From Sandaracinus sp. (GTDB lineage: Bacteria > Myxococcota_A > Polyangia > Polyangiales > Houyiibacteriaceae), in contig PABA01000028.1 of NCBI GenBank assembly GCA_002699025.1, forward strand, positions 1-64,000: a DNA stretch of 64,000 bases. Direction: 5' to 3'. This document shows, piece by piece, positions 58,454-64,000 of this stretch. The translations under genes were made by a program, and so were the position numbers. The notes below the pieces were generated by a model. That model searched no databases and was not told the DNA's origin. It saw nothing but the letters and a program-made list of their open reading frames with translations. Each line of letters begins with the position of its first letter. Positions within the stretch are counted from its first letter, which is position 1.

Positions 58454-60355
58454 TTACAGGCAACCGCGGGACAACACGAGGAGCGCGACGACGCCGAAGG
58501 CGGCCCAGACGAGGGCGCCGTAGCCCCAGGGCGCGAGGGCGCGGCGGGCCGGTGGGGGCGGGGTGTCGTCGCCTTCGTGGGCCGCCGCGAGGAGCTGGCG
58601 GGCCTCGCGGCTGGCCATGCGCCCGCGCCGGACGACCACCACGGCGACGAAGAGCCCGGCGAGCACGATCAGCGCGGCGGCCCAGCGGCGGCGACCGCTC
58701 TGGACGTCGTGGAGGCCGACGTTCTCCTGGGCGGCGCCGGAGGTGGCGTGGGGCGGGACGACGAGCTCGAGCTCGCCGGCGGCGAGGAGGAAGCGGGCGA
58801 GGCGATCGGGGGCGCAGCCGACGGGGCACTCGAGCGGGCCGTCGCGGAGGCGGAGGGCGAGCGGATCGGCCCACTCGCCCTGGCGTGGGTGGCGCGCGAG
58901 GGCGTCGAGGGCGGCGGCCGGATCGGTGTCGGCGGCCGGGTGGACGAAGAGGAGGCGGACCGCGGCGTGGTCCGTGGCGAAGGGGTCGCGGCGGACCTCG
59001 ACGCGCCAGAGGCCGGGGCGATCGAGGGGTCGCGCGAGGGGAGCGGCGGCGGGGGCGCGGGTCGCGGTGTGGACCCATTGGCCCTCGTGGAAGAGGTCGA
59101 CGACGACGGTGGAGCGGTCCGGGTCGCGGGGGGTGACCTGGAGGAGCGGCCGGGCGCCGGGCGGGAGGAGCGCGGGCTCGGTGGTCTCGGTGCGGGCGTC
59201 GGCTGCGGTGGCCTCCGAGCGCGCGAGGCGGATGGCCGGGGCGGCCAGGCCCATGGGCAGGCGGACGCGGCGGGGGCCGACGGGGACGCCATGGCGCCAG
59301 GCGTGGAGCTCGGCGACGGCCTCGTTGCCGGTGGCGTGGAGGGGACAGCGGAGGACGCCGACGGAGGCGGGCGTCGCGTCGCACTCGGTGGGGTCGGCCC
59401 CGTCTTCCGCCCGAGCGACGGCCCCAGCGTCGATCGTGGCTCGGGCTCCCGCTCGCGCCTCGGCCGGAGCTTCCTCTTCGGCGGACGCGGAGGCTCGGGC
59501 TCGAGCTTCCGCTTCGGCTGGGGCTCGGCCTCCGGCTTCCGCTTCGGCTGGAGCGGGGGCTGCGGCTGCGGCTTCTGCTTCGGCTTCGGCTCGGGCTTCC
59601 GCTTCGGCTGAAGCTCGAGCTGGGGCTCTGGCTCGAGCTTCCGCTTCGGCTGCGGCCTCCGCTTCGGCTGGAGCTCGCGCGCCCTCCGTCGCCGCCTCGC
59701 CCTCGCCCTCCACCCCGGGGCCCCGCTGCTCGGGTTCGACCGCCGCGCTCTCCCCGATCGACACCCCCGCCGCCGGCTCGCCCACCCACACGAGCAGCTC
59801 GCAGGCGACCGGGATCGAGCAGTCCCCACCGACCACGCGCGCGTCCAGCTCCGAAGGCGGCGCCACGCCGCTCACCTCCTCGAGCGCCCAGCGCTGCAGA
59901 TCGGTCTGCAGGCGACCGCGGCGCGCCGGAGCGGCCGGCGCCGCCTCCACCTCGAGGCGCCGGGCCACCCTCACCTCCCGCTCCCCGACGTGCGCGTGCG
60001 CGACGAGGCGATGGGTGCCGAGCCCGGCCTCCTCCGGCAGCAGGATCACGCCCTCCATGCGCGGGGGCTCGCCGACCGGCTCGAGGCGCGTCTCGGCCAG
60101 CACGGTCCCCCCTTCGTCCTCGAGGCGAAGCGCGACGGGCTCGGCCAGCGCGCGGGGGATCTCCTCACGGAGGTCGAAGAGGTACGCGCGCAACGGCAGG
60201 GGCTGGCCCGGCGCCGCCCGGACCGGCGCGAGGAGCTGCAGATCGCGGGTCGCGCTCCCCCGCTCGGAGACGAGCACGGCGATGAAGATCAGCGCCACTG
60301 CCGCGGGGATGAGCACCCGGATGAGCAGGTCGCGCGGCGGCTGGGGAGCGGTCAT
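58454..60355 (-). CDS. large membrane protein with an Ala/Glu low-complexity core
   Basis: 633 residues from ATG 60355. One N-terminal span (VLIPAAVALIFIAVLV) and two C-terminal spans (WAAALIVLAGLFVAVVVVRR and APWGYGALVWAAFGVVALLVL). Between them are beta-rich regions like bacterial Ig-type domains (LQLLAPVRAAPGQPLPLRAYLFD, FHEGQWVHTATRA). Residues about 205-310 are a long AEAEAEARA-type low-complexity stretch, which also creates long false frames on the other strand (59460-59700). A cysteine pair (CSIPVACELLV, CPVGC) is present. No family recognised; probably periplasmic-facing. Confidence 0.8.
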   Translation of the reverse strand: MTAPQPPRDLLIRVLIPAAVALIFIAVLVSERGSATRDLQLLAPVRAAPGQPLPLRAYLFDLREEIPRALAEPVALRLEDEGGTVLAETRLEPVGEPPRMEGVILLPEEAGLGTHRLVAHAHVGEREVRVARRLEVEAAPAAPARRGRLQTDLQRWALEEVSGVAPPSELDARVVGGDCSIPVACELLVWVGEPAAGVSIGESAAVEPEQRGPGVEGEGEAATEGARAPAEAEAAAEAEARARAPARASAEAEARAEAEAEAAAAAPAPAEAEAGGRAPAEAEARARASASAEEEAPAEARAGARATIDAGAVARAEDGADPTECDATPASVGVLRCPLHATGNEAVAELHAWRHGVPVGPRRVRLPMGLAAPAIRLARSEATAADARTETTEPALLPPGARPLLQVTPRDPDRSTVVVDLFHEGQWVHTATRAPAAAPLARPLDRPGLWRVEVRRDPFATDHAAVRLLFVHPAADTDPAAALDALARHPRQGEWADPLALRLRDGPLECPVGCAPDRLARFLLAAGELELVVPPHATSGAAQENVGLHDVQSGRRRWAAALIVLAGLFVAVVVVRRGRMASREARQLLAAAHEGDDTPPPPARRALAPWGYGALVWAAFGVVALLVLSRGCL

Positions 60356-60419
60356 GGTGAGCCGGGGATGGACGAGGGCGGCATGCTACCTTAGAGACCT
60401 TCCTCACGGCCGCGTTCCC

Positions 60420-60625
60420 GCGGCTCGGCGTCGCTCGGCCAGGCACGTTCCGAAACCCACGACCCGAAACCCACGACCTGAACCCAGGTTCCGAACCCTA
60501 CGTTACGAAACGTCGCCACCGCGAGGCGCGACGGGTCGAAGCCTCGAACCGAGGCCCAGCCGCCCGAGGCCGCCCGAAACCCAGCCGCCCGAAACCCAGC
60601 CGCCCGAAACCAGCCGCCCGAAGCC
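60420..60625. repeat. short repeats upstream of fur
   Basis: The gene-free stretch 60356-60689 carries CGAAACCCACGAC twice (about 60450-60480) and then CCGCCCGAAAC-type units at 60560, 60570, 60585, 60600 and 60614 (mostly 14-15 base spacing). Purine-rich AGCGAAAGAGCG follows up to the fur start. No promoter or Fur box is clear. Confidence 0.7.
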
Positions 60626-60689
60626 GAGTGAGAGCGGCCGAGCGAACCGAGAGCGACAGACCGCGAGACCGAGAGCGAAAGAGCGCGAG

Positions 60690-61181
60690 ATGGGGGTCAC
60701 CAGCACCGTGGAAGAGAACGCCGAGAGCGTCGACGAAGAGGTCCTCGAAGAGCTGAACGAGAAGCTCAGCGTCTACATGGACAAGAACGGGCTCCGCTCC
60801 ACCTCCCAGCGGCGCGTCGTGACCGACGTCTTCTTCCGCTCCACGGGGCACCTCAGCATCGAGGAGCTCCTGGCGATGGTGCGCGAGCGGGACCCGAAGA
60901 TCGGCTACGCGACCGTCTACCGCACGCTGAAGCTGCTCAAGGACTGCGGCATCGCCTACGAGCGCCACTTCGGCGATGGCGTGAGCCGCTACGAGATCGC
61001 CCTCGAGGACGAGCACCACGACCACCTGATCTGCCTCGAGTGCGGGAAGATCGTGGAGTTCGAGAACGACGAGATCGAGCGGCTCCAGGACGAGCTCGCC
61101 AAGAAGCACGACTTCACGCTGAAGCGGCACACGCACGAGCTCTATGGAGTGTGCGGGCGCTGCCGCGGCAAGAAGAACTGA
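60690..61181 (+). CDS. Fur-family transcription regulator
   Basis: 163 residues from ATG 60690, with a purine-rich GAGCGCGAG upstream. An N-terminal acidic arm precedes the winged helix (LRSTSQRRVVTDVFFRSTGHLSIEELL, IGYATVYRTLKLLKDCGI). The dimer/metal domain has ALEDEHHDHLICLECGKIVEF and a C-terminal CGRC, so both the regulatory HHDH site and the CxxC...CxxC structural zinc site are present. This fits Fur or a close relative (Zur, PerR). Targets unknown; the gene ends convergently to hppA. Confidence 0.93.
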   Translation: MGVTSTVEENAESVDEEVLEELNEKLSVYMDKNGLRSTSQRRVVTDVFFRSTGHLSIEELLAMVRERDPKIGYATVYRTLKLLKDCGIAYERHFGDGVSRYEIALEDEHHDHLICLECGKIVEFENDEIERLQDELAKKHDFTLKRHTHELYGVCGRCRGKKN

Positions 61182-61389
61182 GCCTGGCGGCCCGCCCCGA
61201 CCGGCGGGCGGGCCCTCACGATGGCGCGCACCTCGTGGGTGCCGGAAGCGCGGTCCGGCGCGGCGCCCGCTCGGTGCCGCGTGGCGACCCGAACGCGGCG
61301 AGGCCGCTTCGCGAGGCGCGCACCTCGGGTGAGCCGGGAGAGCGCGGACCGGCGCGCTGCTCGCTCGGGGCGGCGCGCGACCCGAACGC

Positions 61390-61423
61390 GACGAGGCCGC
61401 CTCCCGGGGGAAGCGGCCTCGTC
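61390..61423. terminator. 11-bp hairpin, copy 1
   Basis: GACGAGGCCGC pairs perfectly with GCGGCCTCGTC around a 12-nt loop. It lies between the convergent fur and hppA genes. Confidence 0.6.
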
Positions 61424-61489
61424 ATGGGAGCTCGGCTCGCCCATCTCGGGCGGTCCGAGGGCTGGGCTGGGCGCGGGGTCCCCGAACGC

Positions 61490-61523
61490 GACGAGGCCGC
61501 CTCCCGGGGGAAGCGGCCTCGTC
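61490..61523 (-). terminator. 11-bp hairpin, copy 2, after hppA
   Basis: Identical to the copy 100 bases to the left. It lies 19 bases past the hppA stop and is the likely end of that transcript. Confidence 0.65.
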
Positions 61524-61541
61524 GCAGGAGCTCGGCTCGCC

Positions 61542-63671
<2,130 letters not shown>

Positions 63672-63753
63672 CGAGAAACCTCGTGGCGTTCGGCGGGCCG
63701 TCGGGGCCCGCGACGCGGAGCCGGCTGGGACTCGGGTTGCGCCGGCGGGCGCG

Positions 63754-63781
63754 TGTTTACAGGAATTCTCGGCAGGGTCAA
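63754..63781 (-). promoter_or_regulatory. putative hppA promoter
   Basis: Minus strand TTGACC, 16-base spacer, TAAACA, about 85 bases before the hppA ATG. The -35 overlaps the stop codon of fabD. Confidence 0.45.
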
Positions 63782-64000
63782 CCGGAGGCGCGGTGCTCGG
63801 CGATGGCGGCGCGCGCGGCCTCCAGGTCGTCCGGCCCCTCCACGTTCACGCGGGCCGCGCCCTTCTCGATGCGCCGGATGAGCCCGGAGAGCACCTTGCC
63901 CGGCCCGACCTCGACGAAGAGGGTCACGCCGGCCTCGACCATGTGGCGGACGGTCTCCTCCCAGCGGACGGCTCGGCTCACCTGCCGCACGAGGGCCTCG
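63778..64000 (-). CDS. fabD: malonyl-CoA:ACP transacylase, C-terminal part only
   Basis: The last 73 residues of a protein that continues past the right edge. [20 protein letters not shown], then [21 protein letters not shown], is the FabD C-terminal pattern with the GPGKVLSGL turn. FabD loads malonyl groups on acyl carrier protein for fatty acid synthesis. Other fab genes are expected beyond the window. Confidence 0.92.
   Translation of the reverse strand, partial: EALVRQVSRAVRWEETVRHMVEAGVTLFVEVGPGKVLSGLIRRIEKGAARVNVEGPDDLEAARAAIAEHRASG

Larger units (their letters stand above)
61381..61540. repeat. 60-bp block repeated exactly 100 bp apart
   Basis: 61381-61440 and 61481-61540 match over about 60 bases except for a few bases after the hairpin (ATGGG versus GCAGG). 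A weaker third copy of CCCGAACGCG-CGAGGCCGC lies near 61287. Most of the gene-free stretch 61182-61541 is built from such pieces. Confidence 0.85.

Noticed and set aside
58563..59611. Very long plus-strand frames over the AEAEAR gene
   Set aside because: They arise from low-complexity sequence opposite a gene with proper start, spans and codon bias; their products are Arg/Ser/Gly-rich.

Overview
The window is a very GC-rich chromosomal segment with mostly housekeeping genes. Nearly all synonymous positions are G or C, and operons are tightly packed with 4-base ATGA/GTGA overlaps. The content points to a myxobacterium (Myxococcota; a Polyangiales/Sandaracinaceae-type genome is my best guess, not proven). 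The evidence is a CarD/CdnL-type regulator, an HRD-type Ser/Thr kinase with a single membrane span, a cysteine-rich lipoprotein repeat of the myxobacterial type, many alanine/glutamate-rich lipoproteins, and a recA operator that fits the myxobacterial LexA motif as I remember it.

Layout. 1-4.4 kb: a non-coding 23-bp tandem repeat, then a three-gene minus-strand operon (PEGA-like membrane protein, Ser/Thr kinase, lipoprotein). 4.8-18.4 kb: TerB-metallophosphatase fusion, lipoprotein, thiol peroxidase, transketolase, a two-flavoenzyme fusion of the salicyloyl/aminobenzoyl-CoA monooxygenase type, a FadL-like porin, dnaB, an SDR and a DUF4287-like gene. 18.7-22.9 kb: translation and nucleotide genes rpsF-rpsR-rplI, pth, rplY and prs, with readable promoters. 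23.4-28.3 kb: XRE regulator, Nudix hydrolase, enoyl-reductase-like SDR, MepA-like endopeptidase, hisIE.

28.4-31.6 kb: the most unusual protein-coding block. Five minus-strand genes look like a stand-alone type III secretion translocon operon. Their order and relative sizes mirror Yersinia lcrG-lcrV-lcrH-yopB-yopD. No other secretion genes are in the window. 31.9-36.5 kb: carD, a lipoprotein, recA with a LexA-like box over its promoter, and cinA. 36.6-44.4 kb: a paired active/inactive M16 peptidase operon, glmS with two glycosyltransferases, and lolA.

45.5-46.4 kb: a roughly 900-bp stretch without a convincing gene. It is unusually A-rich for this genome and holds an extended -10 promoter, a 14-nt repeat array, two related structured modules of about 90 nt and a 17-bp-arm palindrome. 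I read it as a structured non-coding RNA of about 410 nt that I cannot assign to a family. 46.4-64 kb: subtilase fused to a membrane tail, a TPR/double cNMP-binding protein, CAP protein, argJ, secA without its usual zinc tail, a low-complexity membrane protein, fur, a K+-dependent-type membrane pyrophosphatase and the end of fabD.

No transposase, integrase, CRISPR array, tRNA or rRNA gene was found.
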